A stretch of 54,894 nucleotides of DNA from Desulfobulbaceae bacterium UBA5611 (lineage in GTDB: Bacteria > Desulfobacterota > Desulfobulbia > Desulfobulbales > Desulfocapsaceae). The stretch spans positions 15,293-70,186 of the forward strand of contig DIKT01000093.1 of NCBI GenBank assembly GCA_002424635.1, in the 5' to 3' direction. Numbering within the stretch: position 1 is the first letter of the stretch; each line of letters begins with the position of its first letter. The translations under genes were made by a program, and so were the position numbers. This document shows positions 17,085 through 26,565 of the stretch, one piece after another. Below the pieces are notes generated by a model that was not told the origin of the DNA, made no database searches, and saw only the letters and a program-made list of their open reading frames with translations.

Positions 17085-18767
17085 TTAATGGGTGTTGCCT
17101 AAAACCTCGGCGACACTGTAGGCGTGATCGCCGATTTTTTCAAAAGCGGTCAGCATATCGATGAACATCAGGCCGCTGGCCACAGAACAGCACCCGTCAT
17201 TGAGCCGGGAAATATGACTGTCGCGCATACGGCGGCGCATTTCATCAATGGCGCCTTCCAGGCCTTGGGCGGAAACCATGATTTCCGGAGATGGCTGTTT
17301 GAGATTATCGGCAATGAGGCGTAAGAATTGCCTGGTCGTATGACTGATCTCCAGCAGTTGTTTGGTCGCTTCTGAGGATTGGTCAATTTTTTGATCATAG
17401 CGCCGGGCCATGATTCTTTGCAAGGACTCACAACGATCTCCGATCCGTTCAATATAATGCACCGCCCCGATCATACTGGTGATTTCCCGGGCTTCGCTGC
17501 GGGATGTTTCCCCTTGGGTAATAATGACCAGATACTGGATGATCTCTTTTTCCAGATAGTCGACCTTGTTTTCCGATTGACTGATGGCCTCCGCTACCAG
17601 CCCCATTTTGGTAGCCGGTGCTTCGATCAGTTGAATCACCATATCGAGCATGGATTTGACCTCTTTGATCATATTATACATTTCCATCCGTACGGCATGC
17701 AGCGCCATTGGTGGTGAAGTGATCACATGAGGATCCAGATACTGCAGGATGGGCCGCTGCTTCAATGTATCAGACGGCACTATTTTGCTGGCTGTCCAGG
17801 CGATCTGCTTGACAAACGGTAGGAAGAGCAGAGTGTTGATGACATTGAACATGGTATGAAACATGGCAATATGGGCAGCCAGGGCAACCATGGAAATCGC
17901 CTTACCGTTGGTCGAATCCATCAATGTTCCAGGGACAATATATTCAATGAGTTGCAGGTAATAATTAAACAGCAATATGGCCCAGATAACCCCGAACAGA
18001 TTAAAGATGGAATGGGAAATTGCCGTCTGCTTGGCCTCACGGGAAGCGCCCAGGGCGGCAAGATTGGCGGTGATGGTAGTACCGATATTTTCCCCCAGGA
18101 TCAGGGCACAGGCGGACGGGACATCGATGATGCCCTGGGCGGCCAGGGTCATGGTGATGGTCATGGTGGCTGACGAGGATTGGATGATCATGGTGATGAG
18201 CGCGCCGATGGCCACTGCCCACAACCGGTGGGTCACGGTGGAAGCATCGACCGATTGGACAAAGGCCAGGATGGCTGCCGAGTCCTTCAGATTACTAACA
18301 GAGTCCTGCATGAAATTGAGGCCGAGGAAGAGTACGCCGAAACCCAACAGTACTTCGCCCCAGTCCACCAGCTTCTGCATACCAAGCAGCCTGGGTAGAA
18401 AACCCATAAAGATGGCAGGGAAAGAGAGCATGATTATTTTAAATTTGAAGCCGAAAAGAGCCACGATCCAGCCGGTTAAGGTGGTGCCGATATTAGCTCC
18501 CATGATGACGCCGACGGCCTGGGTCAGGGTGAGCAGTTCAGCGCTGACAAAACTGATAAGCATCACGGTGGTGGCACTTGAGGACTGTACCATACCGGTA
18601 ATCAGTATACCGGTGCACACGCCGGTGCAGCGGTTACCCGTCATTGTGGACAATATGGTTCGCATGGTTGGCCCTGCCACTTTCTGCAGCCCGTCGCTCA
18701 TGGTTTTCATGCCGAACAGAAATAAGGCCAGCCCACCCAATAAGGTGATTAAAATATTTGCTACCAT
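17085..18767 (-). CDS. Na/Pi cotransporter family protein with PhoU-like C-terminus
   Basis: A 560-residue protein. The first 320 residues hold the two Na/Pi repeats, each with a QSSSATT motif (GMVQSSSATTVML and IIQSSSATMTIT) and a GANIGTT or GENIGTT turn, in about nine membrane helices. The last 200 residues are a cytoplasmic PhoU-like helical bundle (YIERIGDRCESL, FEKIGDHAYSVAEV). The family imports phosphate with sodium; the PhoU part is thought to regulate it. It lies convergent to the DUF486 gene, 8 bp apart, and 1.5 kb from a complete pst operon, so phosphate uptake is duplicated here. Confidence 0.93.
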   Translation of the reverse strand: MVANILITLLGGLALFLFGMKTMSDGLQKVAGPTMRTILSTMTGNRCTGVCTGILITGMVQSSSATTVMLISFVSAELLTLTQAVGVIMGANIGTTLTGWIVALFGFKFKIIMLSFPAIFMGFLPRLLGMQKLVDWGEVLLGFGVLFLGLNFMQDSVSNLKDSAAILAFVQSVDASTVTHRLWAVAIGALITMIIQSSSATMTITMTLAAQGIIDVPSACALILGENIGTTITANLAALGASREAKQTAISHSIFNLFGVIWAILLFNYYLQLIEYIVPGTLMDSTNGKAISMVALAAHIAMFHTMFNVINTLLFLPFVKQIAWTASKIVPSDTLKQRPILQYLDPHVITSPPMALHAVRMEMYNMIKEVKSMLDMVIQLIEAPATKMGLVAEAISQSENKVDYLEKEIIQYLVIITQGETSRSEAREITSMIGAVHYIERIGDRCESLQRIMARRYDQKIDQSSEATKQLLEISHTTRQFLRLIADNLKQPSPEIMVSAQGLEGAIDEMRRRMRDSHISRLNDGCCSVASGLMFIDMLTAFEKIGDHAYSVAEVLGNTH

Positions 18768-19048
18768 GTATCTTTGATCCTTGTATTATGTCGTTGGAAG
18801 CCGTTGGTCAGCGGTATCATTTGAGAATAGCTTTTGCCACATCTTCGGGGCGATTGCAATAATTCTATGACAATAGTGGCATTATCTCGGTAATTCCAGT
18901 TCCCTTTATTATGGGCTTCTTGCTTGGCGGCAGTTGTTCTTTTCTGCATCTGGCGATAGTATTTGAAGAAGTGATTTGTTACTCAAAAGCAAGGGATCCG
19001 GTTATCCATGTCAATGCCGGCTGATATCCCTTAAGGAGAAAAAGACCC

Positions 19049-20113
19049 ATGGCCAGATTTCTGAAAAAGAACAAAGCGAGCCTGCATCGCGCTCCAGGAT
19101 CGGTGATCTTTATCGGCAAGCAGAAGATGAAGCAGGCCCGGGTCACTGTCATGGATTATGATCAGGGTCAGCTGCGGGAGTTGGATCTGCAGAAGGAAGA
19201 GAATGGTGACCGCGTCAAAAAGACCGATGCCGTCACTTGGCTTAATGTTGACGGAGTCCATGATACCGAGCTGATCATGGAGATCGGCCGGAATTTTGCG
19301 CTCCATCCGCTGATCCTTGAGGATATTGTCCATACCGGTCAGCGTCCTAAAGTAGAGGAGTATGACGATTGTCTTTTTCTGGTCGTCAAGATGCTGCGTT
19401 TTGACCAGGCTGCAGAGCAGGTTATGGGCGAGCAGCTGAGTATGGTGCTGGGCCGCAACTTTCTGCTGACCTTTCAGGAGCAACCAAGCGAGGCCTTTGA
19501 TGCGGTACGGGACCGGATTAGCCGCCAAAAAGGTCAGGGACAAGGCGCCGGGATTGATTATCTGGCCTATGCCCTGCTCGACACTGTTGTTGATAATTAT
19601 ATCAATATCATTGAAAGGCTGGGGGAAAAAGTGGAGGATCTGGAGGAAGAGGTCCTGTTTGCGCCCAGTCAGGAAGTGCTGGCCAGGATCACCTATTATA
19701 AAAAGGAGATGAACTATATCCGCAAGGCGGTCCGACCCTTCCGGGAGCTGGTCCAGCAGCTGACTTTTCTTGATTCGGAGCTGATAAGCGAGAAGACTGA
19801 TCCTTTTCTGCAGGACATGCAGGGCCTGGCTCTCCAATCAATGGAGATTATTGATACCTATCGCGATATGCTGATTGATTATCTCAACATCTACAATACC
19901 GGGGTGAGCAACAAGTTAAATGAGATCATGAAGGTGCTGACCATCTTTTCGGCGATCTTCATACCCTTGACCTTCATTGCCGGCGTCTACGGCACTAATT
20001 TTAAATATCTCCCTGAGCTCGATTATAAATACAGTTATTTTATTTTTTGGGCTGTTCTGCTGTTAGTGGCCCTGATCATGATCAGATTTTTCCGCAAGCG
20101 GCACTGGCTGTAG
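19049..20113 (+). CDS. corA: CorA-family divalent metal transporter with GTN motif
   Basis: A 354-residue protein: cytoplasmic alpha/beta funnel domain (residues 1-240), long stalk helix, and two C-terminal membrane helices. The family selectivity motif at the pore mouth, normally YGMNF, reads YGTNF here (G315-T316-N317). The KEMNYIRK and LTIFSAIFIPLTFIAGVYG segments are typical of Mg2+/Co2+ transporters. AAGGAG precedes the ATG. Overall similarity is to true CorA rather than ZntB, which usually has GVN. The single Met-to-Thr change may alter ion preference or be tolerated. Confidence 0.9.
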   Translation: MARFLKKNKASLHRAPGSVIFIGKQKMKQARVTVMDYDQGQLRELDLQKEENGDRVKKTDAVTWLNVDGVHDTELIMEIGRNFALHPLILEDIVHTGQRPKVEEYDDCLFLVVKMLRFDQAAEQVMGEQLSMVLGRNFLLTFQEQPSEAFDAVRDRISRQKGQGQGAGIDYLAYALLDTVVDNYINIIERLGEKVEDLEEEVLFAPSQEVLARITYYKKEMNYIRKAVRPFRELVQQLTFLDSELISEKTDPFLQDMQGLALQSMEIIDTYRDMLIDYLNIYNTGVSNKLNEIMKVLTIFSAIFIPLTFIAGVYGTNFKYLPELDYKYSYFIFWAVLLLVALIMIRFFRKRHWL

Positions 20114-20138
20114 CTATAGTGGTCACTGAATGTTGACG

Positions 20139-20168
20139 TTGACAGTGTTTATAGGTTTTTAGTATAGT
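20139..20168 (+). promoter_or_regulatory. Promoter of the pst operon
   Basis: Consensus -35 TTGACA (20139-20144) and -10 TATAGT (20163-20168), spacer 18 bp, about 110 nt upstream of pstS. A long leader follows. I do not see a convincing pair of Pho-box repeats; CTGTCAATGCCTGAC near 20180 is only a partial resemblance. Confidence 0.55.
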
Positions 20169-20278
20169 AATAAATTTTTGCTGTCAATGCCTGACTCCGG
20201 CCGTTGTTAGTCCCTGTCGATTTGTTGCAAACAAACCAGAAGGCTAATCGATAAATATTTTTAAAGCAAAGAGGTATT

Positions 20279-21163
20279 ATGTTAATAATTAAGAAAAAAA
20301 TATTTCCATGGCTGGCTGTGCTGCTGCTCCTTCTGCAGACCTCTTGTGATTCCCGGGATAAGGCCTCGCTGTCAGGGGAGACCAAAGATCAGAAGATGAT
20401 CAGTGTGAAAGGCTCTGATACCATGGTCCACCTGACCAGCTCCTGGGCTGAGCAGTACATGGCCCAAAATCCAGGCACCCAGGTCTCAGTTACCGGTGGC
20501 GGCTCCGGCACGGGTATTGCCGGCCTGCTTAATGGCACCACCGATATCTGCGCCTCATCCCGCGAAATTCAGGCTAAAGAAAAAGCTCTGGCGGTGCAGA
20601 AAAAAATTGATATTGTCGAACATGCTGTCGCTCGGGATGGCTTGGCCATTATTGTCAATCCGGCCAACCCCGTATCGGAATTGTCCATGGAGCAATTGCG
20701 CCGGATTTTTACCGGCGAATATGCCAACTGGCAGCAGCTGGGCGGGCCTGCTCTGCCTATTATTGTGCTGTCCAGAGAGTCAAGTTCCGGCACCTTTGTC
20801 TTTTTTCAGGAGTTCGTGCTGGAAAAAGCCGATTATAGCCCCAAGGCCAGACTGCTGGCAGGCACCTCGGCCCTGGTCCAGTCAGTAGCCGCTGATAAGG
20901 GAGCGATCGCCTATGTCGGTCTGGCCTTTGCTTTGGAGGCCAAGACTTCGGTGAAGATGATGCCGGTCAAATCGGCAGAGAATGCACCGGCCGTTCTCCC
21001 TAGTGATGAAACAGTACGTGCCGGCTCGTACCCGGTGGCCCGGCCACTCTATCTGTATACTAATGGCAATGGTTCCCCGGAGGTGCAGGCCTTTATTGAT
21101 TTTAGTCTCAGTGCGGCCGGTCAGCAGATTGTCCAGGAAACCGGCTATGTGAAGGTGCGGTAA
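20279..21163 (+). CDS. pstS: Phosphate ABC transporter substrate-binding lipoprotein PstS
   Basis: A 294-residue periplasmic phosphate-binding protein. A signal sequence ends in LQTSC with the likely lipidated Cys23. Phosphate-contact motifs are VKGSDTMVHL, GGGSGTGIAGLLNGT, and SRESSSGTFVFFQEF. The protein feeds phosphate to the PstCA channel. AAAGAGG lies upstream of the ATG. It is the first gene of a compact pstSCAB-phoU operon; the histidine kinase/response regulator pair phoR-phoB is not in the window. Confidence 0.96.
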   Translation: MLIIKKKIFPWLAVLLLLLQTSCDSRDKASLSGETKDQKMISVKGSDTMVHLTSSWAEQYMAQNPGTQVSVTGGGSGTGIAGLLNGTTDICASSREIQAKEKALAVQKKIDIVEHAVARDGLAIIVNPANPVSELSMEQLRRIFTGEYANWQQLGGPALPIIVLSRESSSGTFVFFQEFVLEKADYSPKARLLAGTSALVQSVAADKGAIAYVGLAFALEAKTSVKMMPVKSAENAPAVLPSDETVRAGSYPVARPLYLYTNGNGSPEVQAFIDFSLSAAGQQIVQETGYVKVR

Positions 21164-21168
21164 CAAAC

Positions 21169-22035
21169 ATGTGGAAAGACAAGGCCATGCGTCTCTTGAT
21201 GGTGAGCGCGGCATCAACCAGTATCTGTCTGGTGGTGCTTATCTTTTTCTTTCTCGCCAGGGAGTCGGCTCCTTTTATTGTGAAGCCGGGCCTGGGCGCC
21301 TTATTTGATACGCAATGGATTCCGGTGTCTTTCATCAAAGAGCGTTTTGGGCTTCTGCCGCTGATAACCGGCTCGGCCCTGGTGACTGGGCTATCGATGC
21401 TGTTCACTATCCCCTTATCGGTCCTTGGTGCTATTTATATTGCCGAGATCGCCAGTCCTGTAGAGCGGGAATTCCTCAAGCCCTTTATTGAGCTACTGGC
21501 CAGTATCCCTTCAGTGGTCCTTGGCTTTTTTGGCTTGATGGTTCTGGCGCCATTGATTAAGCATTTCTTTGGTCTCGGGACCGGGCTGACCGCCCTGACC
21601 GGCGCCTTTCTGCTGACTCTGATGGCTATACCGACGGTCATCACCTTGTCGGAGGACGCCATCAATAGTGTGCCGCGGGCCTACAAAGATGCCTCTCAGG
21701 CCTTGGGCGCCAGCGATCTGCAGACTATTTTTCAGGTTATTATTCCGGCCGCGCTGCCCGGTATCATTGCAGCAATCATGCTGGGCACCGGCCGGGTTAT
21801 CGGTGAGACCATGGCTGTGCTCATGGTGACTGGTAACTCGGCGCTGATGACCTGGTCGCCGCTGGCCCCGGTGCGGACAATGACTGCAACCATTGCGGCC
21901 GAAATGGGCGAGGTCTCCTTCGGCAGCATCCATTATCACTCCTTGTTCTGGATTGGTCTGGTCCTGCTGGCGGTGACCTTTATTCTTAATATCATTGCCC
22001 AGCGGGTGCTGGTTCGATACGGGATGATGAAATGA
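21169..22035 (+). CDS. pstC: Phosphate ABC transporter permease PstC
   Basis: A 288-residue inner-membrane protein with six membrane helices. The signature EFLKPFIELLASIPSVVLGFFGL and the cytoplasmic coupling loop RAYKDASQALGASDLQTIF are diagnostic of PstC. The alternative labelling as PstA is excluded because the next gene matches PstA better. It starts 5 bp after pstS and overlaps pstA by 4 bp (ATGA). Confidence 0.96.
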   Translation: MWKDKAMRLLMVSAASTSICLVVLIFFFLARESAPFIVKPGLGALFDTQWIPVSFIKERFGLLPLITGSALVTGLSMLFTIPLSVLGAIYIAEIASPVEREFLKPFIELLASIPSVVLGFFGLMVLAPLIKHFFGLGTGLTALTGAFLLTLMAIPTVITLSEDAINSVPRAYKDASQALGASDLQTIFQVIIPAALPGIIAAIMLGTGRVIGETMAVLMVTGNSALMTWSPLAPVRTMTATIAAEMGEVSFGSIHYHSLFWIGLVLLAVTFILNIIAQRVLVRYGMMK

Positions 22036-22880
22036 GTACCGGCAAGGAACAGGTTATTTATTGGCTGATCCGGATGGTCATGTATGCCATTGTTATGGTG
22101 ATTGGCTATATTATCTTTGATATCGTCTGGCATGGCCTGCCGGCCCTCAGTTGGGACTTTATCTCCCAATATCCACGTAAAGGGGGGGCTGAAGGCGGCA
22201 TCTTACCGGCCATTGTCGGCACCTTGTCGCTGCTGGTCGGCACCATAGCCGTGTCCTTGCCGCTGGGCATCTGCAGCGCTATTTATCTCTCTGAATATGC
22301 CGAACAAAGCCGTTTTACCGCCATGATCCGCCTGGCCATTATTACCTTGGCTGGGGTGCCGTCGATTGTCTATGGTCTCTTTGGTCTGGGTTTCTTTGTG
22401 CTGTTGCTCAATTTTGGCACGTCCATCCTGGCGGGCTGCCTTACTCTGGCCTGCATGATTCTGCCGACCATTATTGTGTCCAGTGAAGAGGCCTTGCGGG
22501 CGGTGCCCTCAGGTTACAGAGACGCCAGTCTGGCCTTGGGCGCCACCAAATGGGAAACAATCCGCACCAATGTCCTGCCTTATTCCCTATCCGGTATCAT
22601 CACCGGCTCCATTTTGGGGATCGGCCGGGCAGCCGGTGAGACCGCCCCCATATTGTTGACCGTGGCCGCTTTTTATCTACCCCGGCTGCCCAATTCCATT
22701 TTTGATCAGGTGATGGCCCTGCCATACCATTTATATATCCTGGCCACCCAGCATCCGGAGGCGGACAAGGTCCTGCCCCTGCAGTATGCTACGGCCCTGG
22801 TGCTCTTGCTGCTGGTTCTCGGGCTCAGTTTGGGGGCCATATTTATTCGTATTCATTTCAGGAAAAAATATCGATGGTAG
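22032..22880 (+). CDS. pstA: Phosphate ABC transporter permease PstA
   Basis: A 282-residue permease with six helices. Visible family motifs are GGILPAIVGTL, the LAGVPSIVYGLFGLGFF core, and the coupling loop YRDASLALGATKWETI. It forms the channel heterodimer with PstC. The stop overlaps the start of pstB by 7 bp, indicating translational coupling. Confidence 0.96.
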   Translation: MSTGKEQVIYWLIRMVMYAIVMVIGYIIFDIVWHGLPALSWDFISQYPRKGGAEGGILPAIVGTLSLLVGTIAVSLPLGICSAIYLSEYAEQSRFTAMIRLAIITLAGVPSIVYGLFGLGFFVLLLNFGTSILAGCLTLACMILPTIIVSSEEALRAVPSGYRDASLALGATKWETIRTNVLPYSLSGIITGSILGIGRAAGETAPILLTVAAFYLPRLPNSIFDQVMALPYHLYILATQHPEADKVLPLQYATALVLLLLVLGLSLGAIFIRIHFRKKYRW

Positions 22881-23659
22881 AGACTTCTCTTTTCCCCGCA
22901 GATACCGATCATGTTATTACCACCCGGCAGGTCAATTTTTTTTATGGCGCCGTCCAGGCCCTCTTTGATATCACGATGGATATTCCCGGCCGCCGGGTCA
23001 CCGCCTTTATCGGCCCTTCCGGTTGTGGCAAATCGACTTTTCTGCGCATCTTCAACCGGATGAATGATACTATTGCCGGCACCAGACTGGAAGGAGAGGT
23101 CCTGATCAACGGCGAAGATATTTATCAAAAAAGTAACAATGTCGTCCATCTGCGCCGGAAGGTGGGCATGGTCTTTCAAAAATCGAATCCTTTTCCCAAA
23201 TCGATCTTTGACAACGTGGCCTACGGTCCCCGGATCCATGGCATCAAGGACAAGCAGCAACTGGCCGGGATTGTCGAGCAGAGCCTGATGCGCTCCGCTT
23301 TGTGGGATGAGGTCAAAGACCGGCTGGAGACCAATGCCCTGGGCCTGTCGGGCGGTCAGCAGCAACGGCTGTGTATCGCCAGGGCCCTGGCGGTAGGGCC
23401 TGAGATCCTGCTCATGGATGAACCGGCCTCTGCTCTTGATCCGAAGTCAACCATTCGTATCGAAGATCTGATCGGCGAGTTGAGAAACGACTATACGATT
23501 GTGATCGTCACCCACAATATGCAGCAGGCCGCCCGGATCTCAGACTATACCGCCTTTTTTTATGAAGGGCGGCTGGTCGAATTTAATGCCACCAAGAAGA
23601 TATTTACCAAGCCGCGGGAAAAACAGACGGAAGATTATATAACCGGCCGTTTCGGATGA
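22874..23659 (+). CDS. pstB: Phosphate ABC transporter ATP-binding protein PstB
   Basis: A 261-residue ATPase. Walker A GPSGCGKST, Q-loop VFQKSNPFPKSI (the PstB hallmark), signature LSGGQQQRLCIARALA, Walker B ILLMDEPASALD, and H-loop VTHNMQQAARISD are all intact. The C-terminal KIFTKPREKQTEDYITGRFG is the standard PstB ending. It drives phosphate uptake through PstCA. Confidence 0.98.
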   Translation: MVETSLFPADTDHVITTRQVNFFYGAVQALFDITMDIPGRRVTAFIGPSGCGKSTFLRIFNRMNDTIAGTRLEGEVLINGEDIYQKSNNVVHLRRKVGMVFQKSNPFPKSIFDNVAYGPRIHGIKDKQQLAGIVEQSLMRSALWDEVKDRLETNALGLSGGQQQRLCIARALAVGPEILLMDEPASALDPKSTIRIEDLIGELRNDYTIVIVTHNMQQAARISDYTAFFYEGRLVEFNATKKIFTKPREKQTEDYITGRFG

Positions 23660-23686
23660 TTTTCGAATAAAAGGGAGACGCAGGTC

Positions 23687-24355
23687 ATGTCACAGCACTT
23701 ACAGAAAGAAATCGACGCGCTCAAGGAAAAGATCATCTTCATGGGCACCGAGGTGGAAGATCGAGTCTATCGGGCCACGGTTTCACTGATCAACAGAAAT
23801 CAGCAGATGGCCCAGGCGGTGCTCTCCGGGGATCATGAAATTGATAATCTGGAGGTAGCTATTGAAGAGGATTGTTTGAAGATCCTGGCCTTGTATCAAC
23901 CGGTGGCCACTGACCTCCGTTTTATTATCGCCGTTCTGAAGATCAACAGCGATCTGGAACGGGTGGGGGATCTGGCCGTTGGCATCGCCGAACGCAGCAG
24001 TTTCCTTATCGACCAGCCGGCAATGTCGATTGCCTTTGATATGTCAGCCATGATGCGAACCGTGGAAAGCATGCTGACCCGCAGTATCGAGGCCCTGGTC
24101 AATCTGGATGTGAGCAAGGCCTATCGGGTGCGGGCCGAGGATGATCGGGTAGATGCCATGAACCGGGATATGTATGCCCTGGTGAAGGAGGATCTGGCAA
24201 AATACCCCGAGCATATCAATGTTTTATTGCATAATCTGTCCATCAGCCGCCACCTGGAACGGATTGCGGATCATGCCACCAATATTGCCGAAGATGTCAT
24301 TTACCTGGTGAAGGCCGAGATCATCCGCCATTCACCGGAGGTCTTTGAGGATTAG
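23687..24355 (+). CDS. phoU: Phosphate signalling regulator PhoU
   Basis: A 222-residue all-helical protein made of two three-helix repeats, each with the metal-binding signature: DLERVGDLAVGIAE in the first and HLERIADHATNIAED in the second. PhoU damps Pst transport and the phosphate two-component system when phosphate is plentiful. GGGAGACGC precedes its ATG. It ends the pst operon and overlaps the convergent oxidoreductase gene by 4 bp. Confidence 0.96.
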   Translation: MSQHLQKEIDALKEKIIFMGTEVEDRVYRATVSLINRNQQMAQAVLSGDHEIDNLEVAIEEDCLKILALYQPVATDLRFIIAVLKINSDLERVGDLAVGIAERSSFLIDQPAMSIAFDMSAMMRTVESMLTRSIEALVNLDVSKAYRVRAEDDRVDAMNRDMYALVKEDLAKYPEHINVLLHNLSISRHLERIADHATNIAEDVIYLVKAEIIRHSPEVFED

Positions 24356-25458
24356 ACTTGTTGGAATTTGTCCATAAATCTTTTATCGATCCACTCCTTG
24401 ATCCAGAAGGCCAGTCTGCCTGTAAAGAACAGCCTGTTTCTGCGCAGCACTCCCTGGTGATGGCCGAGATTGAAGATCAGCAGATAATCGTCACCAGGCT
24501 CAAAGGCCAGCAGGGCTTCCCCTTCTAGAAAGGCCTTGAGATTATGAAACAGGATGGGATTTTCCCGCACCGCATAAACTCCTACTTTGTCTAGAGGTCG
24601 GGGGGCAAAAGAGATGCAGTCGCCCCCGCCAAAAATCTCCGGATAATCTGGGCTTTGTAAATAATGATTCACCAGCAGGCCGCCATCCGGACCGGTCGCG
24701 ATCCCGGCCTGCCGGAAAAAGGGCGAAGGCTGGACGCCGGTGGCCAGGATAATGAAATCGGCATGCTCGACGAGGCCGCAATCAAAGATGAGGGTATTAT
24801 CTTTGATGCTTTGCAGATAGCCATATTCATGGATGATGACTCCTTTTTTTTCCAGTAGATTCCGGGTCCGGCGGCGGACATTGTCCGGAAACTTGGCAAG
24901 AAAAGAACGGCCGGCAAAAAGGGTAACCTTGGTTTTATGGCGACCTTGGCCCAGCAGCTGGCGGATATTGCCAGCGACCTCGGCCCCGGCCGGCCCGCCA
25001 CCGACAATAGCAATGGTCACTGCTTGCCGCCTTGCAGTGTCCTTGATCTGCCGCCGCGCTTCATAGAGGCGTTCAATAGGTTTTACGGTATAGATAGTTG
25101 CCGTATCGCCTATAATCTCCGGCAAAGCAACGCTGCTGCCGGTATTAAAAGACACCACATCATACTCGACGCTGGCCCCTGAGGCCAGCTGCAGGCGTCG
25201 GTGGTCAGGATCAAGGCCGGTAATGGCCTCCCTGATAAAGATGCCGCCCTGTTCTTCCACCTGCTGGCGGATGGCAAAACGAATTTGCTCCGGTTCATAA
25301 GTGCCACCGAGCATCCCAGGGCCCATGCCTGAATAGTAATAATAGTCGGACGGGCTGATGACGGTGACGAGATGGCCAAGACTACGCAACATCGAGATGT
25401 GAGCCAGGGTCACCAGATGGGCATGGCCCCCACCAGCCAGAACTAAATGTTTTCCCAT
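24352..25458 (-). CDS. FAD-dependent pyridine nucleotide-disulfide oxidoreductase family protein
   Basis: A 368-residue flavoprotein. The N-terminal FAD-binding motif is VLAGGGHAHL, the second dinucleotide fold is AIVGGGPAGAEVAGNIRQ near residue 153, and the FAD-closing motif is PEIFGGGDCISF near residue 275. The GGGHAH start, rather than GxGxxG, and the SDYYYYSGMGPGMLGG segment are typical of the branch that is often fused to SelD (selenide, water dikinase) or annotated as NDH-2-like. Here it stands alone. It lacks the membrane-anchor tail of NDH-2. Physiological electron acceptor unknown. Confidence 0.83.
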   Translation of the reverse strand: MGKHLVLAGGGHAHLVTLAHISMLRSLGHLVTVISPSDYYYYSGMGPGMLGGTYEPEQIRFAIRQQVEEQGGIFIREAITGLDPDHRRLQLASGASVEYDVVSFNTGSSVALPEIIGDTATIYTVKPIERLYEARRQIKDTARRQAVTIAIVGGGPAGAEVAGNIRQLLGQGRHKTKVTLFAGRSFLAKFPDNVRRRTRNLLEKKGVIIHEYGYLQSIKDNTLIFDCGLVEHADFIILATGVQPSPFFRQAGIATGPDGGLLVNHYLQSPDYPEIFGGGDCISFAPRPLDKVGVYAVRENPILFHNLKAFLEGEALLAFEPGDDYLLIFNLGHHQGVLRRNRLFFTGRLAFWIKEWIDKRFMDKFQQV

Positions 25459-25502
25459 TTGCAGTTATCTCCTTAATTATCAGGGTAGAGGAGTTGCTTT
25501 AA

Positions 25503-26315
25503 TCAGCTGAGCGCCTTGGTGACAATATCACGGTCAAAATAATTGATGGCCATGCCGGCATCAACTACAAGGGTCTGGGCAGTGATTCCTGATGAGCGCT
25601 CTGAGAGCAGAAAGACGGCGGTGTCCGCCACCTCCTGGGTGCGCAGGGCTTTTTTCCGCAGGGTGGCCTGCTCAGCAAAAAGATAGCTGTCGACATAGCC
25701 GGGAATGCCTGCCGAGGCCGAGGTCTTGAGTAGCCCTGGGGCCACGGCATTGAAGCGGATGGTGGAAAAAGCGGAGAAACTCTTGGCCAGAAAGCAGAGC
25801 GATGACTCAAGCGCCGCTTTGATCGGGGCCATATAGCCATAATTCTCCGCCGCCATTTTAGTCGTAGAAATAGAGATAGTGACCACGGAGGCATTAGCGG
25901 CCAGCAGTTCCTGAAAATGGTTACAGATGGAGATCAGCGAAAAACAGGAGATATCCATAGCCTGGAGAAAGTCTTTTTTCATCGTTTGATGAAAAGGCTG
26001 TATGCCCTGAGAATAATTGGCAAAGGCAATGGAGTGGACCAGACCGTGGATGCGGCCACCGGCCTCGGCCTGGATCTTAGCGGCAATCTCATCGCGGACC
26101 CGGATAATATTGGCTTCGGTCTCCACGTCACAGATATAAACCGGACAGTCGGGACAGAGGCGGACCGCTGTCTCCTGACGAGCCGGGGAACGGACCACAT
26201 GGATCACCCGGGCCCCTTGGCTAAGCAGGGTCTGGCCAATGGCATAGGCGACCGATTTTTTATTGGCCAGGCCGAAGATGACAAAATATTTATCTTTAAT
26301 GTTGAGAAAATCCAT
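25503..26315 (-). CDS. fabI: Enoyl-ACP reductase FabI-like, short-chain dehydrogenase fold
   Basis: About 270 residues from the ATG at 26315 (CAGGA upstream); a longer in-frame ATG at 26381 would add 22 unlike residues. The start FVIFGLANKKSVAYAIGQTL is the FabI-type cofactor loop, and the catalytic pair Y-x6-K appears in NYGYMAPIKAALE. The C-terminus (SGITAQTLVVDAGMAI) also fits FabI. It reduces enoyl-ACP in fatty-acid elongation. Divergence in parts of the core means a specialised paralogue is possible; no other fab genes are nearby. Confidence 0.85.
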   Translation of the reverse strand: MDFLNIKDKYFVIFGLANKKSVAYAIGQTLLSQGARVIHVVRSPARQETAVRLCPDCPVYICDVETEANIIRVRDEIAAKIQAEAGGRIHGLVHSIAFANYSQGIQPFHQTMKKDFLQAMDISCFSLISICNHFQELLAANASVVTISISTTKMAAENYGYMAPIKAALESSLCFLAKSFSAFSTIRFNAVAPGLLKTSASAGIPGYVDSYLFAEQATLRKKALRTQEVADTAVFLLSERSSGITAQTLVVDAGMAINYFDRDIVTKALS

Positions 26316-26349
26316 GGTCAAGTCCTGAGGAAACAATAATTTATTATAA

Positions 26350-26490
26350 GGGTACTTTGAAAAATTAGAATTTTCGTTCAAAATCGAGGCATGTGCAAAA
26401 TTTTACCATGGGCATATAATCGATATTCCGAGGATAAAATTTTAAGCATAACGAAGAGTTTGGGCGAAAAGACTATTTTTCAAGGCACCC
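26350..26490. mobile_element. Small inverted-repeat element (MITE-like), copy 1, 141 bp
   Basis: Bounded by 16-bp imperfect terminal inverted repeats, GGGTACTTTGAAAAAT on the left and ATTTTTCAAGGCACCC on the right, with the 4-bp duplication ATAA on both sides (26346-26349 and 26491-26494). The interior is itself roughly palindromic (AAAATTTTA near 26397 and TAAAATTTT near 26436). It encodes no protein. A second copy of the same length is at 48082 and a 26-bp deletion form at 47801. It lies just upstream of the FabI-like gene start and may carry or disturb promoter sequence. Confidence 0.88.
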
Positions 26491-26565
26491 ATAAGCCTGA
26501 TGCGCGCTGACTCTTCGCCATGACAGCTGTCAAGTCAGCATACCCTTATTTGTCCTTGTGTTTCA

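Noticed and set aside
20114..20278. Pho box upstream of pstS
   Set aside because: Only one partial CTGTCA-like half site is visible, without the repeated spacing needed.
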